This document shows positions 1 to 7,404 of a stretch of 64,000 nucleotides of DNA, piece by piece (within the stretch, counting starts at the first letter, position 1; each line of letters begins with the position of its first letter). The stretch lies in assembly GCA_963677165.2 (NCBI GenBank), contig CAXXSX010000002.1:3286001-3350000 (forward strand). The letters are read 5' to 3'. The notes under the pieces are model-generated. The model was not told the origin of the DNA. It ran no database searches and saw only the letters and a list, made by a program, of their open reading frames with translations. Source of the stretch: JAFGXT01 sp963677165 (GTDB lineage Bacteria > Verrucomicrobiota > Lentisphaeria > Victivallales > SZUA-371). Both the position numbers and the translations under genes were made by a program.

Positions 1-50
1 TTACACACGGCTTTGATTTTGCTCATGTTATCCTGTATGATTTTGTTCAT
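1..50 (-). CDS. Partial CDS, N-terminus only (unknown; possibly nucleotidyltransferase-like)
   Basis: A minus-strand gene starts with ATG at 48-50 and runs out of the window. Only MNKIIQDNMSKIKAVC is visible. A ribosome binding site (AGAGG) lies just upstream of the start. The short helix followed by a cysteine resembles the beginning of small nucleotidyltransferase (MntA-like) proteins, but too little is present to assign a function. Confidence 0.45.
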   Translation of the reverse strand, partial: MNKIIQDNMSKIKAVC

Positions 51-132
51 AACAACCTCTGTTGAATTTTGTAATATTATAATTCAGGGATTACTGTAAT
101 TCAACTTAATGAAGAAATTTTGTTATTACCAA

Positions 133-549
133 TTAATTCTTAGTAATGTCAATAATATCGTCATCATCGTAAAATTTCTTATTGGGACCGGCTGAACGGA
201 TTAATACGGAATCGTCAGTAATTTTGATGTTCAAGGGAATTTTCCATGGGTCAATGAGGATTTTTTCCCATTCATCAGGAGAGTTGAAATATTTTGAACG
301 ACGCTTATTTTTACCGGATAAAAATGACATGAATTCTTTAGATTCTATGTTTGGGAATGCTCCGTATTCTTCCCGATAAGTAAATAGAATGACCTCTATT
401 TTTTTTATTTGAGCTCTGCAGTAACTTTGAGGTGCTTTCGTTCGTGGATGGAGAATGTCCATAAAAATAGTCATCAGATAAAATATAGCAAATAGTATAA
501 TGAAAAACTTAATTACGTTTTTCCACTGTGATTTTGGTTTTGGGTTCAT
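133..549 (-). CDS. Membrane-anchored GspG-like pseudopilin-type protein
   Basis: A 138-aa protein with one N-terminal membrane segment (about residues 13-31) and a C-terminal region resembling the GspG (type II secretion major pseudopilin) fold. The features are a DPWKIPL segment near residue 100, then IRSAGPNKKF and an acidic DDDDII tail, matching the 'DPWG.P...SxGPD..' pattern of that family. The usual prepilin leader FTLIE is missing, so it is probably not processed by prepilin peptidase. It starts 15 bp after the stop of the upstream secreted protein on the same strand, so the two are probably co-transcribed. The call of a GspG-like domain is by motif memory only. Confidence 0.6.
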   Translation of the reverse strand: MNPKPKSQWKNVIKFFIILFAIFYLMTIFMDILHPRTKAPQSYCRAQIKKIEVILFTYREEYGAFPNIESKEFMSFLSGKNKRRSKYFNSPDEWEKILIDPWKIPLNIKITDDSVLIRSAGPNKKFYDDDDIIDITKN

Positions 550-564
550 AAAGGTTTTCTGTGA

Positions 565-1428
565 TTAATTCTTTATTGAATTACGAATTTCTTTTTGCCA
601 TTGTCTAAATGATATTTTTCTTTTATTCGTTCCATCTGAGTTCCAGGCAGTGACGCCGTCTGGTTTTCCGTTTTTCATGGTCAATAGGTACTTTAGTCCC
701 TGACTGGGGTAGAAATGGCATTCATAACCATTCCTTTTTGAATCAAATAAATTGGCAAGGCTGATATAACCCAACCCGGAAGTAAGAGAAAACGGAATTG
801 TCCATGGTTTGATAGTACATAGCGCCGAGTTACTACAGCGGTATTTATAGAAGCAGAAGGCATGGTAATATGGCAAGCCTGAAAAGTAAACTCTTCCAGT
901 GGAAACATCTGGAGTCAGCTCAAGTTTAAAGGTCAGAATATGTTCTCCTAATGGAAATTGGGTAAGGAATTGTTCCCGTTGTAATAATGACAATATAACT
1001 TCTTGGGTTTTGTCATAATATTCTTTGTTTTTCCGGGAAACCTTGGCAAGAATAGAACTGGTGTCAAGTTGATATTTTATATTTTTGTCACTGGTGACAA
1101 CATGCAGCCGCTGAACCATATTATTTTTCTTGAAAATCAGAAATTTGACGTTGCTGATTTCTTTGAATGTTATCTGAACGAATTTATCGAAGTCCTTCTG
1201 GTATTCAGTGTCAGGCTGGAACTCACTTATTTTCATGGTAATGTCAAATGGAGTAATAGCTGTAGGCTCTTGCTTTTTCAATGATTTCTTATTCTTCGAA
1301 AACGCCATTTGAATGACTGGCTTATAAAGAATCGGAGATACAAACAGCATTTTTTTAGTTTCACTGCCAAAAATAGAATATGAAATGCAAAAAATAACCA
1401 GTACACATAGAAATTTTGTGACTCGCAT
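565..1428 (-). CDS. Hypothetical secreted protein with MORN-like C-terminus
   Basis: A 287-aa protein with a clear signal peptide (residues 1-21, hydrophobic VLVIFCISYSIFG). No known enzyme motif is seen. The C-terminal 50 residues (MKNGKPDGVTAWNSDGT) resemble the repeat units of MORN/YwqK-type proteins. A cysteine-rich patch (CFYKYRCSNSALC) may form disulfides in the periplasm. The start has GGGGAA about 12 bp upstream. The gene is followed closely by the GspG-like gene. Function is unknown. Confidence 0.7.
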   Translation of the reverse strand: MRVTKFLCVLVIFCISYSIFGSETKKMLFVSPILYKPVIQMAFSKNKKSLKKQEPTAITPFDITMKISEFQPDTEYQKDFDKFVQITFKEISNVKFLIFKKNNMVQRLHVVTSDKNIKYQLDTSSILAKVSRKNKEYYDKTQEVILSLLQREQFLTQFPLGEHILTFKLELTPDVSTGRVYFSGLPYYHAFCFYKYRCSNSALCTIKPWTIPFSLTSGLGYISLANLFDSKRNGYECHFYPSQGLKYLLTMKNGKPDGVTAWNSDGTNKRKISFRQWQKEIRNSIKN

Positions 1429-1494
1429 GATTTGTTGTTCCCCATTGTTATCACAATAATACCATATAAATCATAGCATTTCAAGCAATACACC

Positions 1495-1526
1495 ACTTCA
1501 ACCGGACATATTCCTTAATCAGAAGC
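1495..1526. repeat. 32-bp direct repeat, copy 1
   Basis: This 32-bp stretch matches 2713-2744 at 31 of 32 positions in the same orientation. On the minus strand both copies encode LLIKEYVRLK followed within a few codons by a stop, so they look like duplicated 3' ends of a small gene. The pair brackets the DUF3089 gene. Confidence 0.75.
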
Positions 1527-1647
1527 ATGGGATATAAATGTTGATATAATTCTTTTTATGCTTGAAAGTGAAGGATAGTATTGATAATATATTGATATTA
1601 CTTCATTAAAAAAAGCAATAACTACTAATTAAAACCAGGGATTACCA

Positions 1648-2580
1648 TTGAAAAATATTTTTGCTCTTGTTATTTTTTTTGCCGGTATTTTTTGTTTTGC
1701 TCAAAAAGTCGATTACTCCAAGGACTCCAGCTGGCTCCGACTAGACAAGAATCCGGAAAAACAGTTCGACGTTTTTTACGTTCACCCTACCTCCTATATG
1801 GATACTCAGGACGGAATGAATGCGACTCTTGACAACAAGGCGGCAAATAAAGGTGCTGAGGCCGCATATCAGCGACAGGCTACAGCTTTTAAGACGACTT
1901 GTAATATCTATGCGCCGCGTTACCGGCAGGCATCAATAAAAGTTCTGTCTCTTTCTGAAAAAGAGCGTGAGAAATATTTAAATATTGGCTTGTTGAACAT
2001 TTGTGATGCGTTTAAATATTATCTTCAAAACTACAATAAAGGACGTCCCTATATTATAGCCAGCCATAGTCAGGGCTCACAGATTGTTCGTGACCTTTTA
2101 CTTAAGCATGGCTCGCTGATTAATAAGAAAAAACTTATCGCGGTCTATGCTATTGGTTACACCATAACAGCCGATGATTTGAAAAAAATGGGTTTGCCGC
2201 TCGCTGTGAAAGCTGACCAGACAGGCGGAATAATAGTCTGGAATACGACAGGGAAAAATGGCAAATCCCCGGTAGTTGAGCCTGGGGCTCTATGTGTCAA
2301 TCCGCTTAGCTGGACCAATTCCAATGTTGAGCAGCCTAAGTCTAAAAATATCTACGCCAGAATTTTACTTGAGAACGGAAAATTCCTCAAAATTCCACAT
2401 TTTACTTCTGCCGCAATAGATAAGCGAGGCACTTTAGTTATTCCAACCCCATCTGTTATCAGTAAACTGAAAATGGGAATGGGCCCAGAGGTATATCATG
2501 GTTATGATTACGATTTCTTCTATGGCAATATAGTTGAAAACGTCGCCGTCAGGTGTGATGCGTGGAAGAAGAAAAACTAA
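1648..2580 (+). CDS. DUF3089 family secreted alpha/beta hydrolase-like protein
   Basis: A 310-aa protein starting at TTG (CAGGG about 8 bp upstream) with a signal peptide of about 18 residues (FALVIFFAGIFCFA). The family signatures are in order: DVFYVHPTSY (41-50), YAPRYRQA (88-95), the nucleophile elbow ASHSQGSQ with Ser141, and a C-terminal block HGYDYDFFYGNIVENV. The DUF3089 family has the alpha/beta hydrolase fold. It is presumed to be a hydrolase, but no substrate is established. The gene stands alone between two copies of a 32-bp repeat, which suggests it sits in a rearranged spot. Confidence 0.85.
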   Translation: MKNIFALVIFFAGIFCFAQKVDYSKDSSWLRLDKNPEKQFDVFYVHPTSYMDTQDGMNATLDNKAANKGAEAAYQRQATAFKTTCNIYAPRYRQASIKVLSLSEKEREKYLNIGLLNICDAFKYYLQNYNKGRPYIIASHSQGSQIVRDLLLKHGSLINKKKLIAVYAIGYTITADDLKKMGLPLAVKADQTGGIIVWNTTGKNGKSPVVEPGALCVNPLSWTNSNVEQPKSKNIYARILLENGKFLKIPHFTSAAIDKRGTLVIPTPSVISKLKMGMGPEVYHGYDYDFFYGNIVENVAVRCDAWKKKN

Positions 2581-2704
2581 TAAGGAACCCTGCGAGATAC
2601 TCCGCATCTGCTTTCGTCCTTTGGGGTCATTGGCAGCCCCTTTCGCCATAAGCCTTTTCGTATTGATATTGCATATGCTAATACCCTTGAGACAAGTGCC
2701 ATCG

Positions 2705-2848
2705 TCAGCAATACTTCAATCGGACATATTCCTTAATCAGAAGCGGAAGCAAATCTCTTTTTATGTGATATGTGTCAAGAGGCGTTTCATTTGTACTATG
2801 ATTCAGGACAATTTCAGCAATTCGCTGTTCTTTACGTATTTGGGATAA
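2705..2848 (-). pseudogene. In-frame coding stretch after the lexA-like stop codon (fragment)
   Basis: Directly after the stop of the LexA-like gene the same minus-strand frame stays open for about 47 codons and encodes a coherent helical peptide (RKEQRIAEIVLNHS, then a C-terminus LLIKEYVRLKYC). There is no ATG, GTG or TTG at its beginning, so it is either read through or is the tail of a lost gene. The last residues are duplicated at 1495-1526. The parent family is not recognised. Confidence 0.35.
2713..2744. repeat. 32-bp direct repeat, copy 2
   Basis: Second copy of the 32-bp repeat (see 1495-1526), one mismatch. It lies inside the coding stretch that follows the LexA-like gene. Confidence 0.75.
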
Positions 2849-3433
2849 TCAGTATTTTCTTTGAAGACCGGTTACGACTCCACGGATTTTGACATCTGCT
2901 GGATTGCAGACTTGACTTTGGAAATCTTTGTTTGCCGGGCGTAATTCAATGCGGTTATTCGGTAACGGATAAAAGCTTCGCAGTATCATTTCATCAGACA
3001 CTGTAAAAATAGTCAGGTCTCCCGGTTTTGGCGACTGATTCATATTTGCAATCACAATATCTTCAGAATAGATTCCGAAGTCGGCCATGGAATCATCCGG
3101 TACCTGAAACGCGAAATGCCGCTTGGGGTCAATCTGTTTTTTATCGACATGATATTTGCCGATTTGTCCATTCGAATTTTCCAATGGTATTGTTTCAGGA
3201 GAGAGAAAAGTATTCCTTTGTGGAATATTGTCTATGACTTTGAGGCTTCGCGCTTTGCTGGTACGGCTTACTTTTCCTTTGCGTTGAAGCGCTAGGAGGT
3301 GTGCAAAGATTGAAGAAGTTTTAACTCCGAAATGATCGGCAAGCTCGTAAACGGTCGGAGCCATGCCTTCGGTATTCTCAAATTCCGTTATGAAGTTTAT
3401 AATATTTTGCTGTTTTTCTGTAAGTCTTTTCAT
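2849..3433 (-). CDS. LexA-like repressor with degenerate peptidase site
   Basis: A 194-aa LexA-type protein. Residues 1-65 are the winged helix LexA DNA-binding domain (MKRLTEKQQNIINFI, then VKTSSIFAHLLALQRKG). Residues about 75-194 are the S24 peptidase-like domain. Ser115 (PDDSM) is in the expected place. The usual catalytic lysine position (TVKRFY in LexA) reads ILRSFY, giving Arg152, and no Ala-Gly cleavage site is seen in the linker. The protein is therefore probably not self-cleaving (inference). The start at 3433 is chosen because MKRLTEKQ is the canonical N-terminus and AGGAG lies 5 bp upstream. The open frame continuing further upstream is repeat DNA. Three tandem inverted-repeat elements lie immediately upstream, in the promoter region. 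Confidence 0.85.
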   Translation of the reverse strand: MKRLTEKQQNIINFITEFENTEGMAPTVYELADHFGVKTSSIFAHLLALQRKGKVSRTSKARSLKVIDNIPQRNTFLSPETIPLENSNGQIGKYHVDKKQIDPKRHFAFQVPDDSMADFGIYSEDIVIANMNQSPKPGDLTIFTVSDEMILRSFYPLPNNRIELRPANKDFQSQVCNPADVKIRGVVTGLQRKY

Positions 3434-3486
3434 GTTTTCTCCTATTGTTTTATATGACCAAGAGTCTTGTGAAATTGGCGAATTTT

Positions 3487-3575
3487 GGTAGGGCGTGCTC
3501 TCCGTAGCGCGCCGCCTTCCGTAATTTTGTGCTCCGGCACAAAATAACTGACGGTTGCGGAGAACCGTCCCTACC
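3487..3575. repeat. 89-bp inverted-repeat element, tandem copy 1
   Basis: An element bounded by GGTAGGG and CCCTACC. The terminal 20 bp (GGTAGGGCGTGCTCTCCG and the complement of GCGGAGAACCGTCCCTACC) are imperfect inverted repeats, and a second palindrome around TTTTGTGC/GCACAAAA sits in the centre. Each copy is embedded in a longer conserved unit beginning near GAGTCTTGTGAAA and ending near TTTCACGGGTCA. It encodes no protein. It looks like a REP or MITE-type non-autonomous element. Confidence 0.85.
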
Positions 3576-3640
3576 TGACAAACTGTATTTTTCACGGGTC
3601 ATTTTATATGCCCCTGAGTCTTGTGAAATTGGCGAATTTT

Positions 3641-3729
3641 GGTAGGGCGTGCTCTCCGCAGCGCGCCGTCTCCCGGGATTTTGTGATCAAGCACAAAATA
3701 GCTGACGGTTGCGGAGAACCGTCCCTACC
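3641..3729. repeat. 89-bp inverted-repeat element, tandem copy 2
   Basis: Second tandem copy, same length and orientation as copy 1, 154 bp further on, including the flanks GAGTCTTGTGAAATTGGCG and TTTCACGGGTCA. Confidence 0.85.
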
Positions 3730-3779
3730 TGACAAACTGTATTTTTCACGGGTCATTTTTATATGACCAGTCTTGCAAT

Positions 3780-3868
3780 GGTAGGGCGTGCTCTCCGCAG
3801 CGCGCCGCCTCCCGTAATTTTGTGCTCAAGCACAAAATAGCTGACGGTTGCGGAGAACCGTCCCTACC
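3780..3868. repeat. 89-bp inverted-repeat element, tandem copy 3
   Basis: Third tandem copy, 139 bp after copy 2. The left flank is shortened (GACCAGTCTTGCAATG instead of the longer GAGTCTTGTGAAATTGGCG form). The right flank TTTCACGGGTCATTTT runs straight into the ~325-bp repeat that follows. Confidence 0.85.
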
Positions 3869-3889
3869 TGATAAACTGTATTTTTCACG

Positions 3890-4212
3890 GGTCATTTTTT
3901 CTAAAAATCTACGATTCGTATTGCGGCAGCATTAGTAGTGCGCTGGCCCAGCGCAAAAAGCATGTATGCCGCAAACGTATAAACACGTCTTCCCTTAATA
4001 CTCAAACGGCTGAATACATTTAGTCCAAGTTATTCGTGACTTTATCGGTTATCTTCAAATCCACATAATGTCAGCAAAACTGCTTATTGCGCTGAGGACA
4101 GCGCAAGCTGAGAATCCACCGAACAAAAGTTGTTTTCACTATTCAATGACTAAAAATTATTCAACAATATTAGCATGACCAATTTCTTAAGTGAACAGCA
4201 TTCGTCGTACGG
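3890..4212. repeat. ~325-bp structured repeat, copy A
   Basis: This stretch aligns along its whole length with 5205-5531 in the same orientation. Shared blocks include CTACGATTCGTATTGCG, CCCAGCGCAAAAAGCA, GACACGTCTT/AACACGTCTT, AATATTA and GAACAGCATT, ending in CGTACG. It contains two hairpins: GCGCTGG-C-CCAGCGC at 3940-3954 and TTGCGCTG-AGGA-CAGCGCAA at 4087-4106. No open reading frame of note lies in it. It ends at the stop codon of the 165-aa gene. Confidence 0.75.
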
Positions 4213-4213
4213 A

Positions 4214-4711
4214 TTAAAAGTTTTTCCAGAGATAGGAAAACACTTTCTGACTTTTTATTACTGAGTCGATTTTGTCAATGGCTTCGGCTAAACCGATGGT
4301 CATATCATAAAATTCCTGACGATCGGTCAATAAATCACGGCGGCGGGAACATCCGAGGACCGGGGTCATGTCATCTCGGAATGCCGGAGTGTAAATCGGA
4401 CGTCCCTCCCATCCCATCAGCGTTAAAAGCAAATTGGCAGAGCTCTGTTCGGCTGGCTGATCAAGTTTTGTCAGTGCAATGATATATTGACCATCCGTTA
4501 TGGTATCATACTTTAAAGAAACGGTTCTGACATCCGGACTAAAGCAGTTGATTCTTAACTTCAAACCTTTTGCAGGACCGAATGGCGTATATTTTATGCT
4601 GTCGATTCGGTCTTGGTAAAGCTCAAGAAATTCATGAAACAGCGAACGCTGTTTCGCCCCAAAGAATTCTTCCGGTCTACTGTTTGTTTGGTAGCTTACT
4701 GGTGTTTCCAT
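4214..4711 (-). CDS. Hypothetical protein between two long repeats
   Basis: A 165-aa soluble protein without signal peptide or membrane segment and of unrecognised family. It starts with METPVSYQTNSRPEEFFG and has a strong GGGGGA ribosome binding site 6 bp upstream. The composition is ordinary (mixed helices and strands, e.g. DGQYIIALTKLD). Its stop codon lies at the end of repeat copy A, and copy B lies about 500 bp beyond its start. The gene may have moved or duplicated together with these repeats. It could be an orphan cargo gene. Confidence 0.6.
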   Translation of the reverse strand: METPVSYQTNSRPEEFFGAKQRSLFHEFLELYQDRIDSIKYTPFGPAKGLKLRINCFSPDVRTVSLKYDTITDGQYIIALTKLDQPAEQSSANLLLTLMGWEGRPIYTPAFRDDMTPVLGCSRRRDLLTDRQEFYDMTIGLAEAIDKIDSVIKSQKVFSYLWKNF

Positions 4712-5204
4712 TTTTGATCCCCCATCCGTACGACGGATTGCGTTTGTACCGCTTCATACTTCGCGCTTTGCGCTACGGAAGCAGAATTTTTCTTATGCTT
4801 ATGCAGTACCGGAAGATCAAATACACAAAAGAGGCGCATTCAATCACACCTGGTTGAGGCATCGCCAAACGCCCGACAGATGATATGAAATGAATGCGCC
4901 GAAAATGAAAGATACGCCCGTTTATAATATACCTCCTATAAACGAGCGCAACTTCCAACATTCTGTTTCATCTGTCTAAAATTGGCGATTTTCAACCAGA
5001 AACGGTAATGCAGGAAGCCATTGCTATTATTAATGACTTATATAGTTGTCTGAAATCTTATATCTACGCTATAAAATGCTCCAAAGTTTATTAAACACTA
5101 ATATATAGTTTAATGCCTGTTGCCGAAAAAGCAAATGCAGAATTTTGTATAATTTTAATCCTTACGATTTGATAGTTCAAATTCCATATTATTAAAATGT
5201 AACT
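4712..5204. other. Non-coding stretch, possible gene remnants
   Basis: No convincing gene. Short coherent plus-strand peptides occur in two frames around 4890-5090 (e.g. IGDFQPETVMQEAIAIINDL), which could be remains of a frameshifted gene, but there is no start or length to support one. An imperfect match to the CGTACGACG end motif of the flanking repeats occurs at 4727-4735. Confidence 0.35.
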
Positions 5205-5531
5205 GGTCATTTTGTTGTAAATCTACGATTCGTATTGCGACTTCATTCGTAGCTTGCGCTGTCCCAGCGCAAAAAGCACATATACCGCAAACGCATAGAC
5301 ACGTCTTTTCCTATTCCTCAAATGTTTTAAAGAGTTTATCAAAGTTCATTTGCGTTTTCAGGTGTTATACATCATTCTACATGATAACAGCAAAATTGCT
5401 ATTTGCGTTGGGACAACGCAAGCTACTTTGGAAATCGCCGGGGAGGCGTTAGTTACACTGTTTAAAAACTAAAAGTTATTCAGCAATATTAACACGAAGA
5501 ATTCCTTAAATGAACAGCATTATTCCGTACG
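5205..5531. repeat. ~325-bp structured repeat, copy B
   Basis: Second, diverged copy of the repeat at 3890-4212. The first hairpin is TTGCGCTG-TCC-CAGCGCAA (5254-5272). The second is TTGCGTTG-GGA-CAACGCAA (5403-5421). Relative to copy A the second stem has changed on both sides (C-G pair to T-A pair), which keeps the pairing intact. Confidence 0.75.
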
Positions 5532-5840
5532 ACGGGCGGCTATGGAAAGCCTTTGCCGGCGCTCCTTGCGTAAGCGGAAAAACATTAAATATCTCGAGTT
5601 TTATCGCGAGGAAGGTTCGTTTTGAGCGTTGTCTAGACGGGACTGTCAAAAATTTGTACCGTAATATTTTTCCTTTCGCATTGCTTCGCTCGCTCATAAA
5701 AAACATTTCTGATATGTCAATTCTTCTTGATTATTAAGGTGTTGCGTGTAAATATGTTCCGGCTTTGCCGACCAGTGTTCCGCCGCTGGACAACGTCCGA
5801 GCACGACTCGGTGCGAGCTAGTTGCTTCGCAACATTTATT
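5532..5840. other. Non-coding stretch
   Basis: No supported gene. It contains odd degenerate sequence with no recognisable domain in the short open frames on either strand. It separates the repeat region from the PEGA lipoprotein gene and covers that gene's 3' flank. Confidence 0.4.
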
Positions 5841-6575
5841 TTATTTTTGGGCGTTGTCTACGGCATCGCCAAGAAGATTGGTTCCGGTTTGAATTAGTTT
5901 TCCTGAGCCTACTTTTACGCCAACCGAAGTTTTGGTTGTGGTTGTGGTCTTCTTATAGGTGGTGCCGTGGAATGATTCTTTGGTGTTGCTGGATTTGCTC
6001 GACCATGTTTTGCCGGCTGTAGGTCCGAAGGCGGATCCGATTGCTCCGGCTGTTTTTATTATGGTGCCCGGAGTCATTTTTTTAGTGGCAGGTCCTTCTG
6101 TGATCTGATCGCCGGGATGCGTTTGCGGTCCGGCTACCGCAGAGGACGACAGAGCTGTATTATTTACCGGGGTAAGCTTAACCGAAACCGCTGCCGGGGT
6201 TAAAATGTACGATTCTCCTGTCTGGTCATCCGCCGCGTATGACTGTAGACCGCTGGAAATGCCCCAGGTGGGACTTTTCATGAATTTAGCGGTGTTTAAC
6301 CCATGCGCTGTGGCTCTTAACATAGCTTTTTCCTGATTATAGACTCTTGTTATCATAATGTCGCGTTGTTTAAAACCGTCTTTTTTCAGGGTTATAATGT
6401 GGGGCTGAGTTCTTTTCAGGGTAAGAGTTCGTGGTGTTTCTCCCTGCGGTTCCCCATTGACATATATCGAAGCTCCGGTAGGAATTGACGATATCGGAAT
6501 ATCCTGAGTTGCCGCACAGCCTGCGAGAAATATTACAGATAAGAGCGGAATTGTACAAACTGAAAACTGTCTCAT
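5841..6575 (-). CDS. PEGA-domain lipoprotein
   Basis: A 244-aa lipoprotein with signal peptide and lipobox LAGC (Cys19). Residues about 26-72 form a PEGA domain (ISSIPTGASIYVNGEPQGETP followed by a KKDGF segment), a small surface beta-fold common in cell-envelope proteins. The rest is low complexity, with a glycine/alanine stretch (GTIIKTAGAIGSAFGP) and a threonine-rich patch (YKKTTTTTKTSVGV) near the C-terminus. It is probably an outer-membrane-associated structural protein. The gene is monocistronic by position, flanked by repeats on its 3' side and a divergent gene on its 5' side. Confidence 0.8.
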   Translation of the reverse strand: MRQFSVCTIPLLSVIFLAGCAATQDIPISSIPTGASIYVNGEPQGETPRTLTLKRTQPHIITLKKDGFKQRDIMITRVYNQEKAMLRATAHGLNTAKFMKSPTWGISSGLQSYAADDQTGESYILTPAAVSVKLTPVNNTALSSSAVAGPQTHPGDQITEGPATKKMTPGTIIKTAGAIGSAFGPTAGKTWSSKSSNTKESFHGTTYKKTTTTTKTSVGVKVGSGKLIQTGTNLLGDAVDNAQK

Positions 6576-6712
6576 ATACTGCCTCGTACAAATTTGGTAA
6601 ATTCTACTTAAATAGAATATCCTGAAAATAATTTATAGTCAAGATGAGTTTATCGGAAAAATGAAAAAATCCTGTAGGGGGTAAATAAATGAAGTCTGGC
6701 GAAGTCAGGAAT

Positions 6713-6741
6713 TTGTAAAGTAAATGAAGGTATGATATTAT
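6713..6741 (+). promoter_or_regulatory. Predicted sigma70-type promoter
   Basis: TTGTAA, 17 bp, TATTAT, about 35 bp upstream of the GTG start of the 6777 gene. Match by eye to the -35/-10 consensus. Confidence 0.4.
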
Positions 6742-6776
6742 TAGCATTAGCTAAATTTTGATAGAGGGTGGATGGA

Positions 6777-7280
6777 GTGAAACGTAAGAAGATTGTATTA
6801 CTGGGATGTGGAGGCATATTTGCCGTATTCGTTATTTTCATAGTGGTTTCTTTTTCCATTATTTTTTTTAAGAATGCCAGTATAAAAAAACAAGCGTTGC
6901 CTGTTATTGAAAAGTTTATTCCTGTTGTCAGTGAATGGAATTATGATAATTGTAAAAAATATCTTCACCCGGATTTTTCCGATATTCCTCAAGAAAAAAT
7001 GCAGTTGTTATTTAAAAAGCTTGCAACCCTCGGAAAATTAAAATCCGTAGGTACTCCTCAGTTAATCAACTATAGAACGAAATTAGCCTTCTCTGGAAAC
7101 GGTCATTCAGAAATATGCTATATGGTTCCGGCGGAGTATGAAAATGGTAAAGCTCAAATCATTATAAGGCTTGTTAACGAGGATGATGAATTAAAAGTCT
7201 GCAATTTTAAATTTAACTCAGACCTTTTTTTAAAGACTCATGCGAAATGCATTTTGCCAGGTAGGGACGGTTCTCCGTAA
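6777..7280 (+). CDS. Membrane-anchored hypothetical protein, paralog 1 (3' end altered by insertion)
   Basis: About 167 aa: an N-terminal membrane anchor (LLGCGGIFAVFVIFIVVSFSI) followed by a soluble domain of unknown function. It is clearly paralogous to the next gene: both contain VIEKFIPV/VKEFIPV, a CKKYLHP/CKKYFHP motif, KLATLGKLKSVG/KFSTLGKLKSVG and YENGKA. Start GTG 6777 is preferred over GTG 6768 because AGAGGG then sits at a normal distance and the N-terminus matches the paralog (MKRK/MKRM). The original end was FNSDLFLK-stop. An inverted-repeat element has inserted there, so the present frame runs about 15 residues into the element before stopping. Confidence 0.7.
   Translation: MKRKKIVLLGCGGIFAVFVIFIVVSFSIIFFKNASIKKQALPVIEKFIPVVSEWNYDNCKKYLHPDFSDIPQEKMQLLFKKLATLGKLKSVGTPQLINYRTKLAFSGNGHSEICYMVPAEYENGKAQIIIRLVNEDDELKVCNFKFNSDLFLKTHAKCILPGRDGSP
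7216..7235. repeat. 20-bp direct duplication, left copy
   Basis: The 20 bases ACTCAGACCTTTTTTTAAAG occur here and, identically, at 7370-7389, bracketing the inserted 134-bp element. They behave like a long target-site duplication. Confidence 0.8.
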
Positions 7281-7348
7281 CCGTCAGTTATTTTGTGCCC
7301 AAGCACAAAATCCCGGGAGACGGCGCGCTGCGGAGAGCGCGCCCTACC
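7260..7348. repeat. 89-bp inverted-repeat element, copy 4 (inserted in a gene)
   Basis: Same 89-bp core as the copies at 3487-3868 but in the opposite orientation. The conserved flanks extend the element to about 7236-7369, with ends reading GACTCATGCGAAATG and (complement) GAGTCTTGCGAAATG, i.e. extended terminal inverted repeats. It lies exactly between two identical 20-bp copies of the 3' end of the upstream gene. Confidence 0.85.
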
Positions 7349-7369
7349 AAAATTCGATCATTTCGCAAG

Positions 7370-7389
7370 ACTCAGACCTTTTTTTAAAG
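7370..7389. repeat. 20-bp direct duplication, right copy
   Basis: Identical to 7216-7235. It is followed immediately by TAG, so joining the two copies would restore the reading frame SDLFLK-stop of the upstream gene. Confidence 0.8.
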
Positions 7390-7404
7390 TAGGGAGATAA
7401 CGCA

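Noticed and set aside
3434..3595. N-terminal extension of the LexA-like gene
   Set aside because: The extra 54 codons fall inside repeat copy 1, and the internal start MKRLTEKQ has a better ribosome binding site and the canonical N-terminus.
3460..3900. Possible CRISPR array
   Set aside because: Only three units, each longer than 130 bp and internally palindromic, with no spacer-like unique segments and no cas genes.
5510..5737. Open frame of 75 codons after repeat copy B
   Set aside because: Starts inside repeat sequence and has no coding-like features or ribosome binding site.
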